From Synchiropus splendidus (lineage: Eukaryota; Chordata; Actinopteri; Syngnathiformes; Callionymidae), in contig NC_071342.1 of NCBI RefSeq assembly GCF_027744825.2, forward strand, positions 16,053,001-16,117,000: 64,000 nucleotides of DNA, read 5' to 3'. This document shows positions 33,901 to 46,195 of this stretch, in pieces. Made by a program: the position numbers and the translations under genes. The notes beneath the pieces were generated by a model. That model ran no database searches, was not told the DNA's origin, and worked only from the letters and a program-made list of their open reading frames with translations. The stretch's first letter is position 1. Every line of letters begins with the position of its first letter.

Positions 33901-35909
33901 GGAAGGAAATTTGGTGCCAACACCGCCACGGGACTGACTTCCTTTTCTATTCTTCGACAAAGAATAGACTACAAACACAGCTTCTTAATATGCCGCCGTG
34001 GTTCTATGGTCAGGGAAGCAAAGAAGTCCATTAACAGCGGATCCACTATGCATCTGTCTGCTGTCTTATTTTGAGTTTACGGGGAGGCAAATATGATTTT
34101 TAGGTCTGTTTCTTATTTCTTCCTGCGACACGGTTTGCAAATATAGAAAAGGATGTTAAACCCATGTGTACAAAGAATCCTTCCTTTATAGTGTAGGTGT
34201 TTTCATGTTGTGTTGTTTATGTTCCAGACCTCACTGTGCATTTAGGACTGAGGTCATGGAAGAGCTGAGCCAAAGGGCAAAGCCTTGTCCCTGCTCTCAT
34301 CTTTGGAGGACACTTATCCGCTCACAATATATATGCAGGGACCAAGCATAAAGGCCTGTACTGGTTATTGGACAGGGGTTTGATCCCACAACTGTTTGCT
34401 TCATTGCAGCAGTTGCTTTCAAACTCGGCGGCAAGTATGTTCAATTAGGAGGAGGCCCCGGGGCAGACCGAAGACCACCGAGGGAGAAAGTGTCCCACCG
34501 CCACCACGGAGAAGAACAGTCTCAATCAAACCAGCCATGTTTTTCTATCGCTTTATACTGACCTATTTTATAGCTGAGCAGATTGTCCTCCTTAAAGTTC
34601 CTCAATGCAAGTAAAGTAGCTCCATCTACTGATGGTAGATGGGGTTTCATGAAACAGTGTCCTGATTTTCAGAGGCCACCAGATGGCACTGTCTGCTGTG
34701 GAATGTTTGGACTTGAGCAACAAACCCAATAAAACCTCACATCATTTCTAAACCAAGAACGCCATCTAGTGGCCTCTGAAAACACTGTTTCATCAACCCT
34801 GCGATACTATTTCATGTTATCTCATCTACCATCATTAGCACAAATCTTCTGAAAACAGGTACAAGGTCTAAAGGAAGAAAAGTAGCCAAGACCAACTGAG
34901 GTATTCCGGATTGTATCAAGTCAGAGTGGCGCTATACATACAGCTCAAGGTCAACCCTCTCAAGCGGGGTGAGGCAACTAACCTTCTTATATCTCTCTCT
35001 GGTGGCGTTGATGTCATCCTGCAGGAACTGAGACTCGATCTGATACTCCAAGTTCTTCAGCAGAGCGTTGTCAGCCTCCTGCGCGAGCAGAGAAAGGGAA
35101 ACTTCTATGTGGAAAACATACTGCGTTGCAGTGAATGATCTGCCATTGTCTCATTTCTATGTAACGCTGTCGAGCAACACACAAAGCCAAGGACAAATCC
35201 AGAACCAGAGAGACAATGACACCTTTTGACTTCCTTTCTCTTGGTTCTCTTAGTTGGTTGTGAGATTTGTGCGAATACAGTGGAACAATACCTTATTCAA
35301 CTGCTCCAGAGTTCCTCGTAGCTGCTCCTGGTAATCACATTCGTTTCTGTACCTGAGGGAAGGACACAGAGTTCAGTATGGATCGTGGCAAAGATGCTTT
35401 GGTGTTCGCAGGTGACTGGGGTCTACTGTAACCCCAGTGTCTTTCTCTAAAACCATGTTATTTGAACACGCTTTTGAAACTTGTGTCCAGCTTTGACCCT
35501 GGGGTCTAAATCGAAGGTTCTTATGAGAGTCTCGCTGCTCTTACTTGTTGGTGAATTCGTCCAGCATGCGACACGCCTCCCTCATCTCTCGCTCCAGCTT
35601 GGAGCGGTCGGACGTGAGTTCTCGGATTCTCTGCCTGTTGACGTCGATCTGCTCTCTGAAGGCCTCCTCCAGGCCGCTCTCTTCCTCCATCCTCTGCAGA
35701 GTCTCCAGCTGCTTCCGGAAGACGGCATTGCGCTGCTCGAGGACCCGAGCTCTGTTGATGTAGCGGGCGAAGCGGTTGTTGAGCTCCTGCAGATTCTCCC
35801 ATCCTTGAATGGCCGATATCCCCGCCGAGTCCTCCGGTTCCTCCGAGAAGACGTCGGAACGCTCGTACTTCTCCTTGCGCACCTCTCGAAGGTAGCTGGT
35901 CTTGAACAT
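30050..35909 (-). CDS. bfsp1: bfsp1 gene span (8 coding exons, complete): filensin, beaded filament structural protein 1
   Basis: Filensin is a divergent intermediate-filament protein of the lens fibre cell. With phakinin (BFSP2) it builds beaded filaments, which keep the lens clear. Eight exons join in phase (1962 nt with stop, 653 residues; human about 665). Visible parts: head (1-37); alpha-helical rod (38-317) starting at [16 protein letters not shown] (43-58) and ending [14 protein letters not shown] in place of the usual TYRKLLEGEE; and a long tail encoded mostly by exon 8. The tail holds [23 protein letters not shown] (residues 421-432), [15 protein letters not shown], a proline-rich part (504-564), and the conserved end block [14 protein letters not shown]. 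These tail motifs separate filensin from vimentin-type proteins and from phakinin. The start is the first ATG, in a strong context (accaccATG). Lens-specific expression is expected from the family; no promoter element was identified. The gene is convergent with pcsk2. Confidence 0.96.
31081..31172 (-). CDS. bfsp1: bfsp1 exon 7 (start of tail)
   Basis: (R)[20 protein letters not shown] to SSRGR(D), phase 2 in and phase 1 out. Acceptor ccctgcag, donor gtaggt. Corresponds to the human LTSAFIETPIPLFT region. Confidence 0.9.
31312..31532 (-). CDS. bfsp1: bfsp1 exon 6 (end of rod)
   Basis: 73 codons plus [22 protein letters not shown] to [11 protein letters not shown](R). Acceptor catctctag, donor gtgaag. 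It encodes most of coil 2 and the modified helix-termination sequence. Confidence 0.94.
31533..31983 (-). other. bfsp1 intron 5
   Basis: 451 nt, A/T-rich, with a short (GATA)n run around 31575-31590. No gene or mobile element recognised. Confidence 0.8.
31984..32097 (-). CDS. bfsp1: bfsp1 exon 5
   Basis: 38 codons, [20 protein letters not shown] to KQGLQAE, coiled coil. Acceptor tttatcaag has a weak pyrimidine tract. The start was set by phase (0) and by match to the family's E-E-K-L-L. Confidence 0.87.
32098..33671 (-). other. bfsp1 intron 4
   Basis: 1.6 kb, over a third of which is the family A MITE at 32459-33069. Nothing else recognised. Confidence 0.85.
32459..33069 (+). mobile_element. 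MITE family A, copy 3
   Basis: 611 bp from ccgtggtacctcggttttcg to gaaccgaggtaccactg, so both inverted ends are present, preceded by TA. It lies in bfsp1 intron 4, in the antisense direction for that gene. No transposase is encoded. Confidence 0.85.
33672..33764 (-). CDS. bfsp1: bfsp1 exon 4
   Basis: 31 codons, [20 protein letters not shown] to NVSLGISE. Acceptor gtctttacag, donor gtgagg. It aligns with the filensin linker region (NLLEVQTYISILQQI in human). NQT and NVS are present but irrelevant in a cytosolic protein. Confidence 0.9.
34250..34490 (+). mobile_element. LINE relic (L2/Rex-type, low certainty)
   Basis: gagctgagccaaagggcaaag and aggaggccccggggcagacc resemble the 3' region of reverse-transcriptase ORFs of fish L2-like LINEs. 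No intact frame. Family assignment is from memory of typical fish repeats. Confidence 0.4.
34626..34838 (+). mobile_element. MITE family C copy
   Basis: About 213 bp with inverted ends ctactgatggtagatgggg and ctcatctaccatcattag. The interior holds gaaacagtgtcctgattttc and mirrored gaggccaccagatggcac / gccatctagtggcctctg. It lies in bfsp1 intron 3. Confidence 0.75.
34983..35078 (-). CDS. bfsp1: bfsp1 exon 3
   Basis: 32 codons, [20 protein letters not shown] to ATRERYKK. Acceptor ctcgcgcag, donor gttagt. The phrase SQFLQDDI is typical of this rod position in filensin. Intron 2 is 213 nt. Confidence 0.94.
35292..35352 (-). CDS. bfsp1: bfsp1 exon 2
   Basis: One base plus 20 codons ([20 protein letters not shown]). 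It has the same length as I recall for the human exon. Acceptor ttccctcag, donor gtattg (weak). Intron 1 is 192 nt. Confidence 0.93.
35545..35909 (-). CDS. bfsp1: bfsp1 exon 1 (head and first coil)
   Basis: 121 codons plus AA, then donor gtaaga. It encodes [16 protein letters not shown]..., the LNNRFARYI helix start and heptad-rich coil up to LDEFTN(K). The ATG context is accaccATGt. Confidence 0.95.
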
Positions 35910-38880
35910 GGTGGTCCTCTCCTGTGGGCAGGTGGTATCCCTGGAGTGCTTGGTCCCTTTAGTGTGTAAAAACTCAGGTGCGCACCCTTTCTTGTCTCAT
36001 GCTCAACTAGTCACCGTCCAGCCCTGACTGCTGGCGAAATACTTCCCAAAACCTCCCCCAGGCTGTGACTGCACATGCCAGAACATCAGGGCTTCCAGAG
36101 ACTGTTGTTGTAGTGAATAGAAGCAACTGGCTTGTGATGACCAGGCGGATTTAGCCGAACTATAGTCGCCATTGTGTGCGAGTTCAGTCAGTTGGGTTCG
36201 AGAATGATTATCAAACAGAGGTGGAGGGCTACTAGTAGGAGTTGCCCTTTTTCTGATGCAGAGACTGAAAAGTCATGCAGCTCTCTGAAGGATCTTGACT
36301 CTTGTATTCTTCATCATTTTTTAATGTACAATTGAGTTGTGACAGAGGCACTTTTAACAATGGTTCTACTTAATCATTTTTTATTGACTAAATCCAAAAA
36401 TACCTTCCCATCGTCTCTGACAATTTGGATTGCAGCGTGTTGGGCATAGAAACGTGCAATGATAATATCAACATAAATACCAGCCTGCCTGCATTATTGC
36501 ATTATTGTCGTGCAGGTCCATTCCTCCAACATTTTGTGTTGTGTACAGACAGTAGATTCTATTGTGTTTCTGTGTTCCATTGGCTGCCTCCAGTGTTAGT
36601 GTCAGTCACAACCACCTCCGTCTGTTCCCTTGAAAGTTTAGGACTAAATTTAGACTATCAGTGATGTCAGTCCTAATCTGAATATAATGTATAAAAATTA
36701 TTATTCTTATTACTATTATTATTATTATTGTATGCCCAGACTGAAAGCCAGTAGCCGTTTGTGAATATATAAGGAAACAATTACTTATTGTAAAGTGTAA
36801 ACAAAACATTTTATTTTGAAGAATTGAATTTAACTTGAGCAACTACAGAGCAAAGTGAAGCCAAAACAATCTCTGACAATATTTCACAATTTAATTGAAA
36901 ATGTATAACAAAATTGAATAACTCAATTAAGAAAGAAAAAAAACTGAAATAAATGGGATTTTTTTTTTTTTTAACTGAAATGACTAAATAATTTGTAAGT
37001 AACAATAATCACTTTGCCACTCGGAAAAAAAATCCCAAACAGAAAAAGGGAAAAGCCCCTGCGCTGAAACACAGTCAGGGAAAGGAGCGTCTAGAAAGAT
37101 CCGGCAAACTCGCCAACAGGACGAGTGGAGCGTGACACGCCTCAAATGGGATAACATCAGCATTTTGAGCAGCTTTTCACCCTGACAACCTGTGTGGCCT
37201 AAATCTGACACGACGGTTGTTTTTACAAAGTTATCGAGGTCACAGAAGAGACAGTTTGGTGGATGTGTGCTGAGCTGGGACAGTTGTCGAGGGGGGGGAA
37301 AAGAACAAGCAGTGACCAGGATGAGGTGTCAATAAACAACTGTGCAGTTAATCCCGTCTGTGCTGCTACGGCCGCACACATTCATGGTTTATGGAGTTTA
37401 GTTCAGGGGTTCTTCACCTTTTTGATCTTGGGGCCCACCTTCTCCAGACCAAATGGGTCTGGGGCCATTCAAGGAACAGAAAGAAAAAAAAAATACACTT
37501 GATGCAAACTGTTGAGAAAATTGGAAAAACTGTACATCATGAATACAATTCTGAATAAAATAAATATAATAAAACAATGTCTAAATATCATAAAATGTTT
37601 TCTTTTTCACAAGCAAACTCTAAAGAAGATAAGTAAAGTGTAAATGAAAGTATCGCCATAAAAGTTTCTCATTCATTTTAATTTTAGAAGGTGCTTTCCT
37701 GAACAGTTTTTACTGCTGGGGGCACAATCATTTTTTTTTATTTTCAAGAATTTCTCCATAGTTGGTAACTATCACCAATTCTCGCCTGTCAAGTCGATTC
37801 AGTGACACATTGAGGGGAAAAAAGGGAAGTAGAGTTACAGATATTTACAGATTGGAGAGGTGCGTCTCCTATCCCCCATTTCCCGGGAGAAAGCAGATAT
37901 TGCCGGGGAAAGGCTGAATGAAGTAGATTTTGCAATTTTTCCAGGTTACAGACACAAGTGGGAGGTGAAACGCTTCCTTCCGGACCAATTAACATCAGTG
38001 CTTTCAGCTTTAGCTTTGGTAAAATGGCCATTTTATCCTCTTAAGCAAGGTGGCAATGAGCTCCCCAGCTTCACCTCAGCTAATCTAAGACACATATCAA
38101 AAGCAAATATGGTCTCATCAGGTGCGTCGCATTTTAATGCCAGCCCCTGTTCATTTGTAAATGTTGACGTTTGATAGGTTTTGCTGTTTTATCAGGCTGT
38201 CATGACATAGATGTTCTGTTTTGATAAAAGCTTGAATTTAAAATGAAAACCTCCTCACTCTGTTCCAGTTTGCGCTCATGTCAGTCTATTGAGAAAAGCA
38301 CATCAGGACCCACTCTGCTGGTACGAGGACAGTGTCTCTGCCATGGGACTGATGGAGCATGGGGCTTGGACTCAGAAGCATTTAAGACTCTGATTTGATT
38401 CTGCAGGCCATGACTTCATTCCCCTAAGAAGCCCACTGACATGGACCCTTCATGAGCAAATCAATCATGAGGTTTCCGTCTTTCTCTTGACCACTCAAGT
38501 CTCTTGAACCCAGATGCGCCTTTTCTGTGAAATCATTTCTGAGGTTCAGTCAGTGATTGGACATTTTCTGGTGCATCCATCGGCCGACTTCAGGCCACTT
38601 CAGGGTGGCTGGAGTGTTCAGAAGGAAACCCAGTTTCATCAGCAGAGAGGTTTGCTACACAGTTGCCAAGTCACCAGGTCATCTGATGGCCAAGACTTCA
38701 AAGAAAGGAAATTAACTAGACAGAAGGAGAAATGTGACATAAACCTCCAGCTCAGGGAGGATTTAGAAGCTTTACTCAGGAAGAAATGACCACTTAACAA
38801 ACCAACTACTACAGCACCTCAGCTGAGGCGCTTAAGGGGCCGCCTGTCTATCAGTGTGATAACCAATTTGAAATTTTAAG

Positions 38881-39786
38881 TACCGTCATTTCCGGACTAT
38901 ATAAGCTGCTACTTTTTTCTCACGGTCTGAGCCCTGCGGCTTACACGGCTAATATATGGATTTTTACAGGCTGAAATCACATTAAATCAGAGGCGATGAA
39001 ATCAGAGGCTTTTTATTTACCCTTGAAGCACTCAAAATGCGCCGTTTTCGCCCGCGTGTCCACAGCTCTTGGAGGTCTGGAATCGAGAGGCAGCTGCTGA
39101 GACCGGCAGGAACTTTGGGCACACAGGCTTTAATGTGAATAAAAGATGTGAGATGTTGTCTCGAGACAAAGTGTGTTCGGCATGAACACAAGTGAGTCGG
39201 GTTTTGGCCGCTGACTTGATCCCGGCTGGAGAGCTGCACCTTGTCTCAGGAAACTCACCACAGGGGGTGAGCTTCTCGCCTCAGGCGACCCAGCGCTAGA
39301 TGCCGGAAACTACGTGTAAAGCGCGACTCCACACAAATATGATAAATGCCAGGCAGTAAAGGGTCCGATCGCTGTCTGGGCGGACAACATCGTTCAAAAA
39401 CAGCTTTGTAAACCCTCTGTACACTGAAGTGTGCAGCCGGGAGCTGCAGGAGACTGGTGCTGTGGAGGAGCGCAGCACAGCCGTCCAGGACTGGAAGACC
39501 TTCTCGATCGTCTGTAATCTTTCTCAGTGTGTTCAACTTATTGCGAGATAATTGGATATTGTGGATAAATCAAGACGCTCCGTATTACATGTCTTGTTTC
39601 CGCACTCTTGATGCTGGACCCCGTTTAAGCCGGTGCACCACTGACCTGTCCACAGTGCAGACAGCACCACTGCACCTGCGGCTCATAGACCAGTGCAGCT
39701 CATGTATGAACAAGATCTATTTTCCTCCTCAAATTTAGTGGTGCGGCTAATATTCCGGTGCGCTCTATAGTCTGGAAATTACAGTA
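38881..39786. mobile_element. 906-bp element with inverted ends, family unnamed
   Basis: Starts taccgtcatttccggactat and ends atagtctggaaattacagta, which are inverted copies. The next layer also pairs (gcggcttacacggctaatat / gtggtgcggctaatattccg). Ends of this kind are widespread in animal genomes. No transposase frame is visible. A second copy in reverse orientation lies at 57393-58243. Confidence 0.7.
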
Positions 39787-41221
39787 CAGTATATGGGACG
39801 AGAAAAATCTGCTCAGTTTCTACTGAGTTGTCCACAACTGCTGCCTTTTTATTGAGTCTTTCTGGTTCATGTAAACATTTTCTTCTTCTTTAATGATCAG
39901 ATTTAGACTTCAAGTCAAGAGGTTTAGAACATTAATTTAAATATATCTTTCCATTTCCCCATCAGAGATTTGCAAAGCTAGCTGTTATCTCTTCGTCTGA
40001 CAAGACAGTTATCTTGTAAAGGGTTGAAGGATTTCTGAGTGCTCAAAGTGTAAAGAGGAATCTCACACTGTCAGCGACTTTATACAGACATTGAAATCAA
40101 AGTGATGGAGTTTCTCACTGGGGCGAAACCGTTTACACTCCCTTCATGCTCGAATGCAAATCGACATATTTTAGCGTCACTTTAATCTTGGTTAGATCTG
40201 AAAATAAGCTAATATCTTCGTATAATTGCAAGAAGTGGATTGTCAGCGATGGCTGTGTGTCATTTTCATATCACATGTCAATGAGTTTTCCATTTGTAAA
40301 AGGCCTTTTCTTAAAAGAAGGCGGAGCACATACTCTAAAACACAGAAATAAAAGTGGAACAAAGAGAGGCAACTATTCACATCCTTGTCACTGTTGCGAT
40401 GACGCGGCAGGTGTCTTTGTAAAACGCAGTAAATGGAGAATATTTTGCTCTTCTGCACATCTTTTGCATCAGTCAGTAGCGCACCATCTCTTCAGTCTGG
40501 TGATGGACAACAAGATCTTCATGAGCTTTTAGTGTTATCTGCAATGGCCAGAAAAGTGTTCAAGTGTTTGGGCATCGCAGATAGACACGAGTTCCATATG
40601 AATTATTTCTTACTCACAAGCGTTTTTGGCGAAGGGCAGCAATCCAAGTAGAAGCAGCTCATCAGCGTAACTGGGTCAGACAAGGACAGCTGAGATGTCA
40701 TTACCACTCTGTCTAGAAAAGCAATGGTGTGTGGATGAAGGCTGTGGCGCAGTAGTGCAACAAGAACAAGCAACATATGACCCTCACATCAGAGCTATCG
40801 CAATCGATGAGGCACATGTCCTGACACCAGAGTCAAGTCTGGACTGGAGTGTTTTGGTTTTTTTTCCAAGAGAATAACTTTCTGTTTTATTCTGTCTTGA
40901 CTTGGCATTTTGTTTTCAATCCAGATCTGTAATTTCACTCCTGAGTGGTTTTATTGTTGAATATTTATCTCTCTTTTTGCACAGTTATATTGAACAGCAT
41001 CTCAGCAACAGGTAGGTTTGAGAAGGACAATTTATCACACTTTATAGCTGTGAGCCCCACTGGAGGCTTTTTGGATTTGACACTTATTTACCAATATAAT
41101 ATTTAATAAGCTTTAGAGCAACATTATATCTAGTTAAGACAACACCTGAGGGCTGATGATACTGAAGGATCTCCAACAACATCCTGAAGGTGCATAGTTA
41201 GCATGTAATGAAAAAGATGTG

Positions 41222-41480
41222 GGAACACAGCGGTGTCTAAGGTGGTAGGTTGGACTCCAGCTTGACGCACTTCATGAGTTCAAATACACCAGCACCCAAA
41301 TTCTTCAATGTCTGCGTTGGTTTTCTACGCGCACTCCGGTTTCTTCCCACAATCCTAAAACATAAAGAGGTGAACTGGGGTCTCCAAATTGTCCATGGTG
41401 TGAGTATGTGCTTGATGTTTGTTTGCCTATAAGTCCCTTTGTGAAGGTCCCCTTGTCCTAGCTCAGGTGCTACACAAGTA
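41222..41480 (+). repeat. degraded interspersed fish repeat
   Basis: ttggttttctacgcgcactc cggtttcttcccacaatcc and ctccaaattgtccatggtgt resemble a very common teleost repeat. The class was not determined. The ORFs across it are not conserved genes. Confidence 0.4.
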
Positions 41481-42491
41481 AGGAACAAGTGGAGAATGAA
41501 ATGGGAACTAGGAAAAATATGCCCTATTATTGTCAGAGGATAAAGTAGACGCTAATAAAACACCTCCCAACAAGACACGGATGCTCTTCTCTTTCACCTC
41601 AGAGACCGAGGCATCACGTATGGTCATGCTAATTGCATTGCTGCAACACCAATGAGACGCCAGAGTTCATTGTCAAGCCTCTCTGGGGCTCATCTCGACA
41701 TTGCTAATGGTGGCAGTAGCATGAGGATGAAATTTTTCGTGACATTTAAGAGTATCTGCAACCATCAGGCATTACGATTTTTTTTTCCCCCACTCCAAGG
41801 GCACATTACAGAGAACCAGGCAAAAGCTTTTAGGCCAACTATAAAACCCGGGTCAGTCTTCAAATCGAATTGCTTACTGTTGTTGCCCTTCTTACGCACG
41901 GACATATTATGTAATACAGCATGGCTGAAGAAAATGGTAATGGATCAAAGTAGTGAAAAACTCAGCTATAATGTTACCCCAGACAGATGTAGTGATTTCT
42001 CTCTGAGAGGCAAAACCTCATTCAACTACGACGGCCATTTTCAATTGTTTTAATCAGTGAGTCCTAGTACTTTCAGCCCCATTGGTGCCCACCCACCTTT
42101 TGCTTTGACTCTCACTCATCCACAGAGTCCTCCACAGCACAGCCCAAAGACTTGCAGTGGGGTTAAGGTTTGGACTTTCTAGTGGACTCGCCTCCATTCA
42201 TTCACAATTTGTGGATGAAACTTGCAACAAAAGATTGTTTGTCATGGACTACGCAAAGGTAACTGGGTACTCGCTCTTAGATATAGCACTCACAAACCGA
42301 TGGGAGAAGGCTAACAGTGTCTTGACCATTATTGACAAAGGAAGGCTATTTTTGGCCAATGAAGAGACACTCATGGTTCCGAATGTGGTCTTTCACACCG
42401 ACACGGTTCTGGAAATGGTGCCGTACAGGAATTTTCAGAACCTTGGTGCTGTTTATTGAACTAGCCTACGTTTATTCAAGACTAAGTGAAA

Positions 42492-42672
42492 CTAGTGATG
42501 GGTAGATGAGGTATCATGAAACGGTATTGCGGAGTTGTTGAAACATTGTCGAAATGTTTAGAGGCCACTAGGTGGCGCTCTTGGTTTAGCAATGATGTCA
42601 AGTCCAAACATTTTACAGCAGCCATTGAAAATCAGAAAACTGTTTCATGAAACCTCAGGTACCCATCACTAG
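42492..42672 (+). mobile_element. MITE family C copy (intact inverted ends)
   Basis: 181 bp with inverted ends ctagtgatgggtagatgagg and cctcaggtacccatcactag and a ggccactaggtggcgctc interior. No ORF. Superfamily is uncertain; ends of this kind are often hAT-like. Confidence 0.8.
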
Positions 42673-45600
42673 CGGAACTGTTTTAGGAGGGTACTAAAAA
42701 GGCAGAAGTAGACAACAGACCTGAAAAACAACAAGTCGCTGTGATATTCTGCTTCTGTTTGTGGATTTACTTTGACTATTAGTTTTCCTCCAGTGATCAA
42801 GCATGTAGAGACTTTTGATGAGAAACAGAGGATGGTCACGTCAGATGCACCGTATAGCGTGTGCATGTATAGGCAGTACCTTTTATTCATCACTTCAATT
42901 GTGACACAGTCAGCTTCAGCTATAAAAGATACTCTATCAAGACTCAAGTTACAGGCCATTGTACAGGTCTGGAAGACGGCTCCTTAAAGCAGCTGATGCT
43001 GAAGCTGGGCACATACATCTCAGGATGTCTCCTAGACGCCTCCCTGGTGAGGTTGACATCAAAGCCTTTGGGCGGGTACAGAATAATCTGGAGCTCTTTG
43101 TGTCCTGGAAATGGCGCTCCAGGAAAAAGTGGAGCAGGAAGAGAGAGGCACTTGGTTAATGGATGGATGAGTCACCGATCTGCTGTTTATAAAGCGATAG
43201 TGTCAGTGGCGGTCACTGTCCAGCGGACAAGCTTTGGTCTGCAGGTGTGACTTGGCAAGGAGCTCATGTCATTCACCACCCATGAGACTGAATGAATCTC
43301 ATCTTACTTGATCTTAGCCTCTTCTTCTCTGTGGTTTCATGAGCACTTGTTTGCCCATAATTCTTAAAATACTTTATCTCACATTGATTTTTCAGGCCAC
43401 GTTCTCCTGGGTTGAGTTTAGAAGGACAAGTTTATGGAGTCCATCTGAAAGGCTATCAATTTAAGACAATGGGAGATTACAGAGTTGTTTTCCTTTTGGG
43501 CATGACGGCGCACTGGTGTGGATGTTACAGTCTCGTGGGCAACACAGAGTAGCACGAGCCAAACCCAGCGAGGGAAATGAATTGGCAATAAAATGCAATC
43601 CGAACATGCAGTTGAACTCCCTCTCCAGAGGTCTGGAGACGTTGTCTGGATGGGAACACATCAGAGGAGACATCCCTCCTCTGATGTCTATTGAGAGTGA
43701 CAGATTGACTTGTCTGGAGGCGCAGTTATGCCTCATATTATTTGTGATCAAGTTTTAATTTCCCTCACCTGATAGACGACCGCACTCTGTTGTAAAGCCA
43801 AAGAGCTCTGCTTGTGTTGTCCAAAGATGACTACCAAGCGATGAAAATACAAGAGTGGAGTCTCAAAATCCATCACTGTTCACTCAAATTTGACACTCGG
43901 TCTTGAACTACCCCTCACTCAACTCACACTGATGTACATTGAATTCACGTGTTGCGTACATTTCAGCTTGTTTAATCTTGAGTTCATGAAATTTCATGAA
44001 CGCATTAAGAAATTGCTGACACTGCTGAAAGGTGAGCAACTGTCTTTTTTATTCTCAGAAATCAAATCTCACATACTTGTGTAGGAGCTTAGCATTAAGC
44101 TAGTAGCTTATTTTAGGAACGGAAGTTACAATCATCTTAGCTTAAGAAGATGTTTCAAGTTAAAATAAATAAATAAAAACATGTCTTTTATTTGTCCCAC
44201 ATTGAGGCAACAGGCTTTCAAATGGATGAACATCAGTCTTTCACTCTTCAGAATGTATTCAAGTGATGCTTCATCTGACTAAAACAGATAAATCTTAAAA
44301 CATGGACGAGAATACAAGGTCCTCTTTGAGGGGTCACTGCAGTACGAGGTCACATGACATGGCACATTTACATCTATCTACTAATGCCCTTCTTGCTCTT
44401 CTGGGACTCAAAACGTGATGAAAGCGCTTCGTTGAAACCCAAAATATCCTCTATATAGACTGAAATAATGAATATTCATATGAAGGTTCAATGAATATGG
44501 TAAGCAGCAGTGGAATGAACCATCCTCTGAGAGAAGAAATGGACAGTGACGAAATACTACAGGAGGAAGGAAGTACTACAATAGAATGATGACAAAACAT
44601 CCATTGGGACAATATCCCAAAAGTTCATCCCAATACTGAGTCCCAGCCTCCACCATGTCTGAGGTCATAGTTCGCCACTTGATATTAAGTGGAGAAGCTT
44701 CTTGCCTTGTACTTTTTTGTGAGTCTCTCTTTGGAGCAGGTGGATGTGTGTGACATCGTCCACAAATGGTGAATGTTTGTTAACTTGAGAAATAGCAGTA
44801 CGGGGTGCCGTGTGTGGGTGTCTCCACCTGAAAAGCGAAACGATTCATGCTCTTCCACAAGGATTTAGGGGTTAATTACCAACAAAGCGGGGTCGCCACA
44901 TCTCCAGAATCTTAGGAGGCAGAAAGCCCTTCAATCACTTCACACCCACATCAACCCTTAGCTGTTAACACTGCACTGTGGCAACCAGCGACGCAACAAG
45001 GGGGCGAGATGCTCCTTTCGATCCTCTTGTTGATTGTGGAATCATCTGAGAGCAGGCCCTCAGACTGGTGCTGAACACCATGACACTGAACCTTTACTGA
45101 ACATTAGCTAAAAACTCTCTCTCTCACTCAGATTAAAGTGCCATATTTAAGGAATATAACATAAATACATAGATAAATAATCACAAATCTTCATGCATTG
45201 ACTGAGATGTTGCTGTCATATCTCTATAGCATGATGACAAAAAAAAGATGCTTCCACCACAGTATCTCCAGTTTTCCTCCCAATTGATGGTCAAACAATT
45301 GAGATTTAGGTCCATCGGGACACATCAGAATGTCTCCAAAAATTCAGGTCTTTCTTCAACATTTATAAGTTTAATACTTTTCTTTTTTCTTTAAATGTAG
45401 TTTTTCTTTTCTCTCTTGTTTTTAGTTAAGCTGGAATGGCCTTAACTGTACATCAATCCAAGGTTCAGTAATAACCATCTTCAAGGTTCCTTGCTTTTTC
45501 CCCCCTTTTTTTTTTAAGCTAATTTCACTCCAGGGCCTCTCAGGGACACAGAACCCTCCTCCTTCCTCAGTGGTTCACATTCTGTTCGTACCTGTGGTTA

Positions 45601-45719
45601 ACTGAACAGATGATTGGATTTCTGGTAAATTATAGTCAAGGTTATATGTCATATTTTGACATATTTGTTTGACCTTCCCATGGTGTCACGCAAACAACTA
45701 GGATCAGTAATTTTATACA

Positions 45720-45732
<13 letters not shown>

Positions 45733-45786
<54 letters not shown>
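45733..45786. repeat. (TA)n(TG)n microsatellite
   Basis: TA run from about 45733 followed by about 18 copies of TG, about 200 bases before the inferred promoter exon of the prokineticin receptor gene. Confidence 0.93.
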
Positions 45787-45787
<1 letters not shown>

Positions 45788-45969
45788 TGCAAAAGACAAA
45801 TAGTTATTTGTACGCAGTATTATATAACAAACCAAAAAAAGCCCTTATTTCAACTTGTTTCAACTTAAAGTTTCTTATTGGCAACTTTAAGTTGAAACTT
45901 TTAAAACTGCAGACACTTGTTAATAACTTTCAGCTTGTTGAGGAATCTGTGCGTGATTATTTATGAATT

Positions 45970-46195
45970 TATTCTCCACTCCTGCGCTGTCATCGGTCGG
46001 TCGCGATGGCGCACGCGGTGACGCGCATCAGCTCCCTCACAAGCATCAGGAGCAACTTTTCCACAGAGGCGCCTAGCAGAGGAGTGCGCAGGTCCTCGGG
46101 TCTCAGTGGAGATGGGTTAAGGCTGAAAAGTAGACCGCAGGAAGGAGGGATTTTTCCACCCAAAAACAGGGAAGGAATCGCAATATCTCATGCAG
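45970..46195 (+). promoter_or_regulatory. candidate promoter-proximal 5' non-coding exon of the prokineticin receptor gene
   Basis: A CpG-dense stretch (ggtcggtcgcgatggcgcac) in an A/T-rich setting, ending at a strong donor tgcag|gtaagc (46196). A frame opens at 46006 but, when joined to the acceptor at 47425, meets a stop before the receptor ATG, so the exon would be untranslated. The 5' boundary is a guess. Confidence 0.4.

Larger units (their letters stand above)
33765..34982 (-). other. bfsp1 intron 3
   Basis: 1.2 kb containing a probable LINE relic (34250-34490) and a family C MITE (34626-34838). Confidence 0.8.
35910..45969. other. 10-kb gene-free region between bfsp1 and the prokineticin receptor
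   Basis: It lies between two divergently transcribed genes and should hold the bfsp1 promoter near 35910-36300, but no TATA box or recognised element was seen. Contents that can be named: repeat traces at 37400-37470 and 41222-41480, the 906-bp element at 38881-39786, the family C MITE at 42492-42672. The open frames in it (for example 42157-42459, 100 codons) show no match to a family I know. Confidence 0.7.
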
